DNA of 64,000 nt from Microbacterium rhizomatis (GTDB taxonomy: Bacteria; Actinomycetota; Actinomycetes; Actinomycetales; Microbacteriaceae). A program made the position numbers and the translations under genes. The stretch spans positions 248,001 through 312,000 of the forward strand of contig NZ_VYSA01000002.1 of the NCBI RefSeq assembly GCF_008710745.1, in the 5' to 3' direction. Positions 41,920-50,524 of the stretch are shown one piece after another (position 1 is the first letter of the stretch; the number at the start of each line of letters is the position of its first letter). The notes under the pieces are model-generated. The model was not told where the DNA came from. It did not search any database and was given only the letters and a program-made list of their open reading frames with translations.

Positions 41920-43061
41920 CTGTTCGGATCCGTCGACAGGAGGGTCGCGGCACCCTTGAAGAAGTCGTGCGTCTGCGCGTGCAGGGCGACGCCGGCCCCG
42001 GGCACCTGGCGACCGCCCGCCCGTCCACGCAATTGCGTCACCGCCTCATGGAGATGGAGCCAGTTCCACATGTACGCCTCGGACAGCTGTCCGCCGCTCG
42101 TATTCACGGGCAATCGTCCACCGGGGCGCGTGTGACCCTCGGCGAGGAAGGCACCTGCCTCCCCGAGACCGCAGAAGCCGTACCACTCGAGCATCTGCAG
42201 CACCCACACCGACGTCGCATCCTGGAGGTAGGCGATGTCGACGTCGGCGGCCGACATCCCCACTCGTGCGTACAGCCGACGAGCGATGTCGGCGATCCAT
42301 GGCCGCATCAGCTTGTCCGGATTCTGATCGCCGCGAAGCGCTGACTGCTGTGCCATCGAGGCGATGTACACAGGGATCTGTGGCAGGTCTCGTGCGCGCT
42401 CGGCCGAGGTCATGATCACCGCGGCTCCACCATCAGAGATCATGGTGAGGTCTGAGCGGCGCAGCGGCGCGACAACATAAGGGGTGGCCAGGTAGTCGTC
42501 GATGGTCATCTCCTCGCGGAAGATCGCACGGGGGTTCCTGACCGCCCACTCGCGCTGGGCGACGGCCACCCACCCCAGCTGTTCCTCGGTCGTGCCGTAG
42601 AGGTGCATGTGCCTCCTGGCAGCCATCGCCGCTGGCCCGGCCACATGAAGGAACCCCGACAAGGCCGACCAGTCGGCGGAACCTCCGATCGGCACGGCGA
42701 AGCTCGTCCCGGCGCTTCTCTGATTGGTGCCGTAGGTGAGCAGCACAGTCGAAGCGAGACCGCTGAGGATCGCCATCGCCGCCACGTGCAGAGAGAATCC
42801 GCAGGCACCGTAATCGAGCGTCGTAGAGAAGGCCGGGTTGATGCCGAGCATGTGGCCGATGTCCTCGTCTACCCCCGTGCGCACCGCTGCGCGGGGCGGT
42901 TTGCACGTCACGAGGCCGTCGATCTGCGAGCGATCGAGGCCGGCATCGGCAAGCGCTGAGAGCGCCGCGCGCACCGCGATCGCATCGCCGCTCTCGTCGG
43001 GAATACGCCCCTGCTCGGTGGCTCCGATCCCGGCGATCGCGATGCTCATGGGATCAGCCAT
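41916..43061 (-). CDS. thiolase-fold acyl-CoA acyltransferase/aldolase (SCP-x/Ltp type)
   Basis: The 381-residue protein is a thiolase-like enzyme of the lipid-transfer/SCP-x branch: IAIAGIGATEQGRIPDE at the start, TTLDYGACGFSLHVAAMAI at the usual nucleophile region and GGRLPVNTSGGQLSEAYMWNWLHLHEAV near the C-terminus. Cys in DYGACGF may be the nucleophile, though aldolase members use Tyr/His instead. Together with the DUF35 partner downstream it could cleave a CoA ester, either thiolytically or by retro-aldol. It overlaps the CoA-transferase stop by 8 bp. Confidence 0.86.
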   Translation of the reverse strand: MADPMSIAIAGIGATEQGRIPDESGDAIAVRAALSALADAGLDRSQIDGLVTCKPPRAAVRTGVDEDIGHMLGINPAFSTTLDYGACGFSLHVAAMAILSGLASTVLLTYGTNQRSAGTSFAVPIGGSADWSALSGFLHVAGPAAMAARRHMHLYGTTEEQLGWVAVAQREWAVRNPRAIFREEMTIDDYLATPYVVAPLRRSDLTMISDGGAAVIMTSAERARDLPQIPVYIASMAQQSALRGDQNPDKLMRPWIADIARRLYARVGMSAADVDIAYLQDATSVWVLQMLEWYGFCGLGEAGAFLAEGHTRPGGRLPVNTSGGQLSEAYMWNWLHLHEAVTQLRGRAGGRQVPGAGVALHAQTHDFFKGAATLLSTDPNR

Positions 43062-44289
43062 CGACGAGACCGACGATTCCGTCGCGCGCGAGTTCGGATA
43101 CGTCGTCCTTCGTGTAGCCGAGCGACATGAGCACCGAGGCGGTGTCGGCCCCCAGCGCCGGTGGCGACGAGAACTCCTCCCCGTGAGCGTCGTCGGGTTT
43201 GAGTGGCGTTCCCACCGTGAGGAAGTCCTTGCCGCTGCGATGCCGGACCTTCACGACCATGTTGCGGTGACGCACCTGCACATTGGCCAGGGCGACGTCG
43301 ACGCCGTTGATGGGAGCGACCGGCACTTCGGCATCCACCAACGCCCTATCGAGCTCCTCCGCCGTCCACTTCATGAATTCGCCTTGGAGGATCGGGAGCA
43401 GCTCTCCCTGATGCACGAGGCGGTCGGCGCCGGTGCCGAAACGGGGATCGTCGACCAGGTCGGGGCGGCCGAGAGCGACGCAGAGCGCCCGCCACATTTC
43501 CTGCGTGTTGGCCGCGATGACGATCTCGCTGCCGTCCTTCGTGGCGAAGGTGTTGTACGTCGGTATCGAGACGTGCGCCCTGCCCTGGTGCGTGGGCACG
43601 AGACCACCCGTGAGGTGATACTGGGCGAGGTACGAGAGCAGACTGATCTGAGAATCGAGCATGCTCACATCGATGTGCTGGCCCTGGCCCGTACGGCGCA
43701 GGTGTTCGAGCCCTCCGAGAGCGGCGATCGCGGCGTACAGCCCGGCAGTGATGTCACCGATCGGCACCCCCGCGCGCACGCTCGGTCCGCCGACGGGGCC
43801 GGTCAGACTCATGACGCCGCTGAGTGCCTCGACGATGATGTCGTATGCCGGGCGACGATTGTACGGACCATCCGAACCGAAGCCGTTGATCGAGCAGCTG
43901 ATGATTCGGGGATTCACCTCTTTCAGGTCCTCGAAAGTGAGTCCCAGTCGTTCTCGCTGCTCCGAGCGCATGTTGTCGAGGATGATGTCGGCTTCGGCAA
44001 CGATCCGCAGCAGCACTGCGCGGCCCTCGGCTGCGCGCAGATTGAGGGCGATCGACCTCTTGTTTCGATTCACCGACAGGAAATAGGCGCTGTCGCCTTC
44101 GAAGAAATAGGGAGGCGTGCGACGGGTCGAGTCACCCGTGATCTGCTCCACCTTCAGCACGTCGGCGCCCATGTCCGCGAGCACCATGCTCCCGAATGGA
44201 CCGGCAAGGAAATGAGTGAGATCGACGACCTTGAGGCCGCTCAGCAACGACGCCCGTCGCCCGATCCCCACCGGTTGTTCATCGGACAC
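43054..44289 (-). CDS. class III (CaiB/BaiF) CoA-transferase
   Basis: The 411-residue transferase has normal order: LSGLKVVDLTHFLAGPFGSMVLADMGADVLKVEQ, NRNKRSIALNL, DNMRSEQRERLGL, and the catalytic Asp in RPAYDIIVEALSG. It should activate an acid of the pathway by transferring CoA. I choose GTG 44287-44289, which gives the expected length but a weak ribosome site; an upstream in-frame start would overlap the hydrolase by about 70 bases. The presence of two different class III transferases in one operon could mean a heteromeric enzyme, as in BbsEF, or two sequential activations. Confidence 0.88.
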   Translation of the reverse strand: MSDEQPVGIGRRASLLSGLKVVDLTHFLAGPFGSMVLADMGADVLKVEQITGDSTRRTPPYFFEGDSAYFLSVNRNKRSIALNLRAAEGRAVLLRIVAEADIILDNMRSEQRERLGLTFEDLKEVNPRIISCSINGFGSDGPYNRRPAYDIIVEALSGVMSLTGPVGGPSVRAGVPIGDITAGLYAAIAALGGLEHLRRTGQGQHIDVSMLDSQISLLSYLAQYHLTGGLVPTHQGRAHVSIPTYNTFATKDGSEIVIAANTQEMWRALCVALGRPDLVDDPRFGTGADRLVHQGELLPILQGEFMKWTAEELDRALVDAEVPVAPINGVDVALANVQVRHRNMVVKVRHRSGKDFLTVGTPLKPDDAHGEEFSSPPALGADTASVLMSLGYTKDDVSELARDGIVGLVDG

Positions 44290-44998
44290 GTGCAACCCAG
44301 TCGAGATGATCGGAAACCGCCTCGGCGAAAAGGTCGGGTTCTGCAAGGTGGACCATGTGCGAACCCGGGATCACGATGAGCCGGGCACCCGGGATGTCCG
44401 CGGCGAGCTTCTCGTTGCGCTCCAGCGACACCGAGGCATCGGATGCCGCGTGCAGGACTGTGATCGGCATGCTGAGCTCGCCCAGCCTCCGTCCGAAGTC
44501 GGCGTCACCGAGTGCTCGCCACGCAGCGGCGAAGGACGCGGGATCATCGCTGAGCAGACGTTGGGTCGCATACGCGATACCGGGGTGCCCTGCTCCGAGC
44601 TCGCGAGCCTCTGGCACGAACCACCGCTCGAGCGTGGAGGCGAGCATCCCCTCCATCCCCAAGCGCTCGGTGGTTTCCGCGCGCTCCTTGTGGACGACAC
44701 CACCGCCGCCGCCGGCGGACGAACACGCGATCACGACGGAGCGCACACGCTCGGGCCAGTTCAACGCGATCTCCTGGGCGACTGACCCGCCCATCGATAC
44801 GCCGACCAGGTCGAGTTCACCCGGGTTGTTCTCGAGGATATCCTCGGCGAACGCTCTCATGCTGAGCGGATCCGAAGGCCGTTCGCGGCCGCCGTGCCAA
44901 AGCATGTCGTATCGCACCGCATCTTCGAACCGGGCGCTGGTGACGAATTGGAAGCTGTGGCCGTCGAGGCCGATGGGATGCAGGAAGATGACGGTCAT
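44279..44998 (-). CDS. alpha/beta hydrolase (enol-lactonase/C-C hydrolase-like)
   Basis: The 239-residue hydrolase has the nucleophile elbow GVSMGGSV (Ser around residue 82), catalytic Asp in HAASDASVSLE and His in IPGSHMVHLAEPD. The sequence resembles PcaD-like lactonases and meta-cleavage product hydrolases, both fitting for an aromatic pathway. Start ATG 44996-44998 overlaps the upstream hydrolase stop as ATGA. The fold is certain; the substrate is not. Confidence 0.87.
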   Translation of the reverse strand: MTVIFLHPIGLDGHSFQFVTSARFEDAVRYDMLWHGGRERPSDPLSMRAFAEDILENNPGELDLVGVSMGGSVAQEIALNWPERVRSVVIACSSAGGGGGVVHKERAETTERLGMEGMLASTLERWFVPEARELGAGHPGIAYATQRLLSDDPASFAAAWRALGDADFGRRLGELSMPITVLHAASDASVSLERNEKLAADIPGARLIVIPGSHMVHLAEPDLFAEAVSDHLDWVARVR

Positions 44999-45774
44999 CT
45001 CGGGTTCTCCATGATTGATCGGTTGTCGGTCGCGATGGTCAGAAGCAACTCCACGAGCTCCGAGGGCGCGATGACCATGCAGTCGTGCCCGCTCTGGATC
45101 TCCCAGACATCGGCCGGAGTGCCATTGGGTTGGATCGGGGGCACCGGACGTCGAGCGTCTGCGCGCGGGTGCAGGGCGCAGTGGATGTGCGACCGCGGAA
45201 TCGCCGTCGCTCGCCGGTTGTCCAGACGAGCGCGCTCCATCCAGCTGAGGACGGACTGTGGAGTCAGGGTGGATCGGACCCATTCGATGTCACTGGGGTC
45301 CGTGATTCCGAACAGTCCTGCGGGCGACTGCTGGGGCGGCGGCATCAGCCACGGCGCGGCCGAGACGAGGGCTGCCTCGATGAACGGCGTGAAGACTTCG
45401 GGCATGACGTCGACTGTGCTCTCGCCGTTCTCAGGTACCACGGCGTCGATGTAGATGAGCCGCGCGATGCGCTCGGGCAACTCCTCGGCCGCACACGTGA
45501 TGACCGCTCCGCCATAACTGTGTCCGACCAGCACGACGTCCCTGAGCTCCTCATCGCGAATCAACCGCACGATGTCATCGACGTGGGTGGACAGTCCTAC
45601 CTTCGGCGTCATCGCGGCGGCGTGGCGCCCGTGGCCGGTGAGGTCGGGCGCGAACACCGTGTGGCCGGCCGCACGGAGTGGACGCGCCACTCGTTCCCAG
45701 GACTCGCCGCTATGCCAGGACCCATGTACGAACACAAAGGTGGTCGGGCCGTTCTCGGTCATCGGATCAACCAT
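44995..45774 (-). CDS. alpha/beta hydrolase (carboxylesterase-like)
   Basis: The 259-residue protein has FVFVHGSWHSGESWERVARPL, the nucleophile elbow GHSYGG (Ser near 94), FAPDLTGHGRH, and the C-terminal QSGHDCMVIAP with the catalytic His. It is the MenH/salicylate-esterase-like group, which can cleave methyl esters, lactones or C-C bonds. It is unlike the neighbouring hydrolase, so they act at different steps. The start lies 6 bases after the flavin reductase-like stop. Confidence 0.87.
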   Translation of the reverse strand: MVDPMTENGPTTFVFVHGSWHSGESWERVARPLRAAGHTVFAPDLTGHGRHAAAMTPKVGLSTHVDDIVRLIRDEELRDVVLVGHSYGGAVITCAAEELPERIARLIYIDAVVPENGESTVDVMPEVFTPFIEAALVSAAPWLMPPPQQSPAGLFGITDPSDIEWVRSTLTPQSVLSWMERARLDNRRATAIPRSHIHCALHPRADARRPVPPIQPNGTPADVWEIQSGHDCMVIAPSELVELLLTIATDNRSIMENPR

Positions 45775-45780
45775 CCCTCT

Positions 45781-46431
45781 TCAGAAGTCCATTCCGACGA
45801 CGCCCAGGGTGTCATGGGCGTAGGCAGGGGGCGGCTTCATCTCGAAGACGCTCTCTACGACCGCATAGTCGTAGTATCCGAGGCGGGCGAGCGGCTTGAT
45901 CAGCGGAATATCGACCTTGCCGTCCGCCTGAATGACGTGGTCCGCGATGTGCACTCGGGTCACTTGCCCGATCACCATGTCTACGGCATCCACACCGCCG
46001 CCCGGCAGACGGATGGTCTGAAGGTACCGGCATTCGAAATGGCAGGGAGACTCGGCGACGCGAGAGACTGCCGACTCGATCGAGGGTGCCTTCGTCAGTC
46101 CAGCGAGCGTGAACTCATCCACACCCCACGGCGCGGCGACGCTCGACCTGTTGACGGCGTCGCGTAGATCCCACGTCGCCATGTTCCAGACGAACCAGCC
46201 AGTCTCCTCGGCGTTGCGGACGGTGTCCTTGCGACCTCCCAACGGAGATTGCGTGGCGGCGAACATCACCATCGGCGGTCGGCCCATCACGTTCTGGAAA
46301 TGACTGAACGGCGCGAGGTTGTCGACCCCCGCCGTCGACCTGGTCGAGATCCATCCGATCGGACGCGGCACAGTGAGGCTCTTGAACGGGTCGTGCGGAA
46401 ACCCGTGACCTGTCTCCGGTGTGTAGTCCAC
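45781..46431 (-). CDS. flavin reductase-like FMN-binding protein
   Basis: The 216-residue protein belongs to the flavin reductase/NADH-FMN oxidoreductase-like split-barrel family. It has FKSLTVPRPIGWISTRSTAG, NLAPFSHFQNV and HFECRYLQTIRLPG. Start GTG 46429-46431 has GGAGG upstream; reading from the earlier ATG would run into the operator. It may supply FMNH2 to a monooxygenase, or bind flavin for another task; no obvious flavin monooxygenase is in the island. It is the first gene of the eight-gene CoA operon below operator site 3. Confidence 0.85.
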   Translation of the reverse strand: MDYTPETGHGFPHDPFKSLTVPRPIGWISTRSTAGVDNLAPFSHFQNVMGRPPMVMFAATQSPLGGRKDTVRNAEETGWFVWNMATWDLRDAVNRSSVAAPWGVDEFTLAGLTKAPSIESAVSRVAESPCHFECRYLQTIRLPGGGVDAVDMVIGQVTRVHIADHVIQADGKVDIPLIKPLARLGYYDYAVVESVFEMKPPPAYAHDTLGVVGMDF

Positions 46432-46464
46432 GATCCTCCATTGAATCAATCTTGCACTCGATTG

Positions 46465-46489
46465 TCTCACTTTACGAGATGATATCTCG
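46465..46489. promoter_or_regulatory. IclR operator site 3 (CoA/hydrolase operon)
   Basis: TCTCA-CTTTA-CGAGA-TGATA-TCTCG carries three half-sites in 25 bases at 10-bp spacing. It is 34 bases from the flavin reductase-like start, in a 78-base gap after the transporter permease stop. Confidence 0.78.
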
Positions 46490-46509
46490 CATAGTGACCA
46501 CACCGTGAG

Positions 46510-47400
46510 CTATTTGCCCCACCAGTGCATGGCACGCCGCTGAACCTCCGTGAGCACGGCGTACAGCACGACCCCGGTCAGGCCGAGTATTACCGCGAGG
46601 GCGATCGTGAGCGTGGTGTCGTCGAAGGACAGAGCGAGCGTGATGAGCTGGCCGATCCCCGGCACGCCGACCATGAATTCGGTCGCGACCACGCCGACGA
46701 GCGCGAATGACATCGCCGCTGGCAGGACCGCCAACACCCATGCGAGCACATACGGGAAACGGACTCGCAGCATGATCGATCCGGGCCCGGCCCCCAGCAG
46801 GGTCGAATTGGAGAGGATCTCCGAACGCACCGACATCCCACCCTCGAGAGCATTGAAGAACACGAGGCACACCACGAGCAGACCGGCGGCGACAGAGGTC
46901 GCGGTGATCGAGATCCCGAAGATGACCACGATGATCGGAAGGAAGGCGATCAGGGGAATCGCGTTCAAGAGAGCTATGTACGGCCTCGCCACTTGCGCCG
47001 CGAAGGGGTTCTGACTCAGGAGCAGACCACCGATCGTGCCGACGAGCGTGCCGACCACGAGTCCATAGAAGGTGCCGAGCAGCGTGGTGCCGAGCGCAGA
47101 CCAGAGGACCGCAGAGCCCTCGCCGAACATCAGCTCGCCCACGCGTGCGATGACAAGGCTCGGTGAGCTCACGTAGTCGCTGTTGAGGACGAGAATGTTC
47201 TGGCTGATCGCCGGAATGGTCGGAAGCCACTCCCATGCCGCAAGGAACAGGGCGATCACGGCCACCTGGATCGACAAGACGAGGGAACGGCTGGGCTCTC
47301 CGCCGCGCCGCCTGCGGCGCACGCTCGGGATCAGGGTGGCGATCTGGACGTCGGTGGCGCGCGCGTCAGGGCGCGCATCGGTTGTTCCGATGACGGTCAC
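46510..47400 (-). CDS. ABC transporter permease (NitT/TauT family)
   Basis: The 296-residue membrane protein has about six helices and the BPD_transp_1 signature with an EAA-like loop (LSNSTLLGAGPGSIMLRVRFPYVLAWVLAVLP). The first helix is near residue 45 after a basic N-terminus. GTG 47398-47400 overlaps the preceding permease stop as GTGA; an earlier start would overlap more. A second related permease is encoded upstream, so the translocation channel is a heterodimer. Confidence 0.88.
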   Translation of the reverse strand: MTVIGTTDARPDARATDVQIATLIPSVRRRRRGGEPSRSLVLSIQVAVIALFLAAWEWLPTIPAISQNILVLNSDYVSSPSLVIARVGELMFGEGSAVLWSALGTTLLGTFYGLVVGTLVGTIGGLLLSQNPFAAQVARPYIALLNAIPLIAFLPIIVVIFGISITATSVAAGLLVVCLVFFNALEGGMSVRSEILSNSTLLGAGPGSIMLRVRFPYVLAWVLAVLPAAMSFALVGVVATEFMVGVPGIGQLITLALSFDDTTLTIALAVILGLTGVVLYAVLTEVQRRAMHWWGK

Positions 47401-48245
47401 GATGCCGCCCCTTCCACCCACCAGAACAGGAGCGTTCGCCGCAAGAGTGTCGCGATCCCAGTCAGGCCGAGACCGAGGGCGCCGAGCAGGATCGCCAATG
47501 CGATCGTCGTTGTCGCATCAGCAGCCTGCATCGAGGTGATCAAGAGCTGACCGATGCCCGGGACCCCGGTGAGCACCTGCGTGACGACGGTCCCCACCAG
47601 CCCGAATCCTGCCGCAGCGGGCAGTGCGACGACGGTCCACGCGAGGACGAATGGCAACCGCACGCGCATCATCGATTCGAACGGACGCGCGCCGAGCAGG
47701 TAGACGTTGTCGAGGAGTTCCGGTTTGACCGAGCGACCGCCTTCGAACGCGTTGAAGAATGTGGCGAAGAAGACTACGAGCGCGGAAACGATGATCGATG
47801 ACTGACTCGTGGGTCCGGCGATCACGACCACGATCGGAATGAAGGCGATCCGCGGCACCGCCGACAATGTGGCGATGAACGGACGGAAGACATTCGCCCC
47901 CAGCGGACTGGCGCTCAACAGCAGACCGACGAGCGCGCCGAACGCGACGCCGATGACTATTCCGATCACTGCGTCGCGGATTGTCACGCCCAGCAAGGGG
48001 AGCGCCATCGGATACAGGGGCGACCCGGCCAGCAGAGCGCCGATCCGATCCACGACTCCCAGCGGAGAGCCGATGAAGAACCGGTTGAACACTCTGAACT
48101 GAGCAGCCAGCGGCGCAATCGAGGGGAGGAACTGCCAGGCCGCGAGGATCGCGATCAAGAAGGCCACTTGAGTGACCCGCAGTCGCGTGAACCATCGCGA
48201 CCTGCGACGAGGTCGGGCCTCCGGCTCGAGCACAACCATGCTCAC
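47397..48245 (-). CDS. ABC transporter permease (NitT/TauT family)
   Basis: The 282-residue membrane protein is similar to the permease downstream (shared FNAFEGGRSV, LGARPFESMMRVRLPFVLAW, GTVVTQVLTGVPGIGQLL), so the two arose by duplication. The GTG start 48243-48245 overlaps the ATPase stop as GTGA; an ATG two codons later would also work. It is part of the importer for the island substrate. Confidence 0.88.
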   Translation of the reverse strand: MSMVVLEPEARPRRRSRWFTRLRVTQVAFLIAILAAWQFLPSIAPLAAQFRVFNRFFIGSPLGVVDRIGALLAGSPLYPMALPLLGVTIRDAVIGIVIGVAFGALVGLLLSASPLGANVFRPFIATLSAVPRIAFIPIVVVIAGPTSQSSIIVSALVVFFATFFNAFEGGRSVKPELLDNVYLLGARPFESMMRVRLPFVLAWTVVALPAAAGFGLVGTVVTQVLTGVPGIGQLLITSMQAADATTTIALAILLGALGLGLTGIATLLRRTLLFWWVEGAAS

Positions 48246-49117
48246 GACGCGACCGCCGGAGACGCGAACCCGCTCTGCACATTCAGCTCATGCCACATCT
48301 GCTTGTAGAGCTCTTGGTATTCGTCGGTCTCTCTCAGTGCGCGCACATCCCTGTCGCGACCGAAGGGCAGATCGAAGACCCTCGCGACTCGAGCCGGTCG
48401 CTTGGTCAGGATGCACACGCGGTCCGACATCGTGATCGCCTCGCTGAGGTCATGCGTGACCAGGATCACGGCCATCCCCAGTTCGGCGACGATCCGCATG
48501 ACTTCTACGTGGATGTTGACGCGCGTCGGTTCATCAAGGGCGGAGAACGGTTCGTCGAGGAGCATCACCTGCGGCATCGGCGCCACTCCGGTGAGGAACG
48601 CGACCCGGCGGCGCATCCCGCCTGAGAGCTGGTAGGGGTACGACTTGCGGAAGTCGGTGAGCCCGACGAGCTCGAGTAGCTGCGCGACACGCGCCTCGCG
48701 CTCGGTCGCGGTCATGTCGAGGAATCTCAGTCCCCACCCGATGTTGGAGTCGACTTTCAACCAGGGGAGAACAGTGTCCTTCTGGAAGACCATCGTGAAG
48801 AGCCGCTGCTTCTTCGCAATGAGGTCGTGCGTTTCGGTAGGGGTCCAGGCGACGGTTCCGCTGTCGGGAGGCTGCAGCCCCGCGATCAAGGAGAGCAGCG
48901 TCGACTTGCCGCACCCGGACGGGCCCACGATGCTGGTGATCGTTCCCGGGGCGATCTTGAGGCTGACGTTCTCGACGGCGAGGACGGGGGCTTGTGAGCG
49001 TCGCGCCGGATAGGAATAGCGCAGGTCATTCACTGAAAGCACCGGTGGAATGGAGCCATCGGGCGATCCAGCGGAGGAGCCGCCCGTGGTGTGGTTCAGG
49101 TCTGTGTGCGTGCTCAT
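48242..49117 (-). CDS. ABC transporter ATP-binding protein (NitT/TauT family)
   Basis: The 291-residue ATPase has Walker A GPSGCGKST (about residue 67), Q-loop FQKDTVLPW, signature YQLSGGMRRR, Walker B VMLLDEPFSALDEPT and H-loop VTHDLSEAI. This is the SsuB/TauB/NrtD type that powers import of aliphatic sulfonates, nitrate and also several aromatic acids such as phthalate. It is separated from the binding-protein stop by 99 bases. Confidence 0.92.
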   Translation of the reverse strand: MSTHTDLNHTTGGSSAGSPDGSIPPVLSVNDLRYSYPARRSQAPVLAVENVSLKIAPGTITSIVGPSGCGKSTLLSLIAGLQPPDSGTVAWTPTETHDLIAKKQRLFTMVFQKDTVLPWLKVDSNIGWGLRFLDMTATEREARVAQLLELVGLTDFRKSYPYQLSGGMRRRVAFLTGVAPMPQVMLLDEPFSALDEPTRVNIHVEVMRIVAELGMAVILVTHDLSEAITMSDRVCILTKRPARVARVFDLPFGRDRDVRALRETDEYQELYKQMWHELNVQSGFASPAVAS

Positions 49118-49216
49118 CGGCTCTCTCCTTTGAGGTGAAGCATGGACGTTCGAGGGAACTGCGAGGGAGCCGCGTTCCGGACGTGTGCAGGAACGCGACT
49201 CCTCGCGAGGCCTCGA

Positions 49217-50398
49217 CTAACTGCTCGGTGTAGGCGTCGGGGTTGCCGCCGGTCCCCCCTCGGGCGCCAGCGCGTCGGGCCCGAGACGATCCTGGGCCTC
49301 GGTCAGGTAGGACATGTCGACGATGTTCGCGTACGAGAAGCTCTCGTTGTTGGCCACATCACCCAGGGTGGGGATGTCCCACTTGGAGAACCACGCGAGC
49401 GTGTCGTCCCACGCCTCTTCCGAGATGTACCCGTTGTACGGCGTGTAGAAGGGGAACCGGGCGATCACGGATGCCGAGATCGCGCTCGTGTCGAGCGCCG
49501 AGAACGTCGCGTCGTTCGCGAGGATCTTGGATATCTCCTCCGGGGTGTGCGTGTTGAGGTAGAGGTTGGCTCGGGTGAGGGCCTCGAGGAACCGGACCAC
49601 GGACTCGCGCTTGGTATCGAGATTTCCCTTCAATCCGATGTAGCCCGTGTCGATCGTGTACTCGCTGCCGATGTATTCATCACGCTGATCGAGCTTCGAG
49701 GTGTCGACGATGATCCGTGCCTGATTGTTGGCCACGAGAGCGGCGATCGTGCCGGTACTGGAGCTCACTGCATCGACCGACCCCGAAATGAGCGAGTTGT
49801 TCATCGTCGCGGCGTCGTTGAATGCGACGAGTTCGAAGGGCTGCCCACCCTCGGTGACAACGAGCTTCGACAGATAGTTGGCGAACCCGTACGTCGCACC
49901 CGTTGTGCCGATCGTGCCGACCTTCTTACCGGAAAGGTCCTGCAGCTTCTTGACCGGAGAACCTGTCGCAACGGAGAGCGCGGCTCCCAGTCCGCCACCG
50001 ACATCGCTGAAGACGACACTGATCGGCTGCCCCTGCGCCGCGAGCGGGAACCCGATCGTCGTCGAGGACAACAGCATGTCTGCCTCACCGGAGACCAGCA
50101 GAGACGCCCCGGCGGCACCGGCCCCGTTGATGATGTTGACATCCACATTCTGGTCGACGAAGTAGCCGAGGTTCTTTGCGAGGAACAGATTCGCGACGGT
50201 GCTGGGGTCGGCGTTCGGTGTGACCACCGAGAGCGCAGCAACCGGCGTGCTCTGATCCGGGACGGAACCCGAACCCGTGGCGGACGGCGCTGGGGCGCCG
50301 GCCGAAGCACACGCGCCAAGCGTGAACATCGCGGCGGTCAGTACCGCGACCAGGGCAGTGCGCCGGAGCTTTGCTGTGGTGCTGGGGGTCAAGCTCAT
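49217..50398 (-). CDS. ABC transporter substrate-binding lipoprotein (NMT1/THI5-like)
   Basis: The 393-residue lipoprotein has a signal peptide ending in lipobox LGAC (Cys about 29) and an Ala/Ser/Pro tether. The body is a NitT/TauT-type binding protein (ANLFLAKNLGYFVDQNVDVNII, VSGEADMLLSSTTIGFPLAAQGQPI, LSGKKVGTIGTTGATYGFAN). It captures the ligand outside the cell. It is the first gene of the importer operon, downstream of operator site 4, so its ligand is probably the inducer or its precursor. Confidence 0.9.
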   Translation of the reverse strand: MSLTPSTTAKLRRTALVAVLTAAMFTLGACASAGAPAPSATGSGSVPDQSTPVAALSVVTPNADPSTVANLFLAKNLGYFVDQNVDVNIINGAGAAGASLLVSGEADMLLSSTTIGFPLAAQGQPISVVFSDVGGGLGAALSVATGSPVKKLQDLSGKKVGTIGTTGATYGFANYLSKLVVTEGGQPFELVAFNDAATMNNSLISGSVDAVSSSTGTIAALVANNQARIIVDTSKLDQRDEYIGSEYTIDTGYIGLKGNLDTKRESVVRFLEALTRANLYLNTHTPEEISKILANDATFSALDTSAISASVIARFPFYTPYNGYISEEAWDDTLAWFSKWDIPTLGDVANNESFSYANIVDMSYLTEAQDRLGPDALAPEGGPAATPTPTPSS

Positions 50399-50451
50399 TC
50401 TTTTCTCTCCTTTGAGTGGGAAGGGCTATTTCGTCGCGTGGATCTCGGATG

Positions 50452-50476
50452 TCTCGTATTACGAGACGTCATCTCA
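50452..50476. promoter_or_regulatory. IclR operator site 4 (importer operon)
   Basis: TCTCG-TATTA-CGAGA-CGTCA-TCTCA shows three half-sites at 10-bp spacing. It stands 53 bases upstream of the binding-protein start, between two minus-strand transcription units. Confidence 0.78.
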
Positions 50477-50524
50477 TTATGTGCGTTCGAGCGAAGTTAC
50501 CATGGAATGGTTTCCCGCGGTAGC

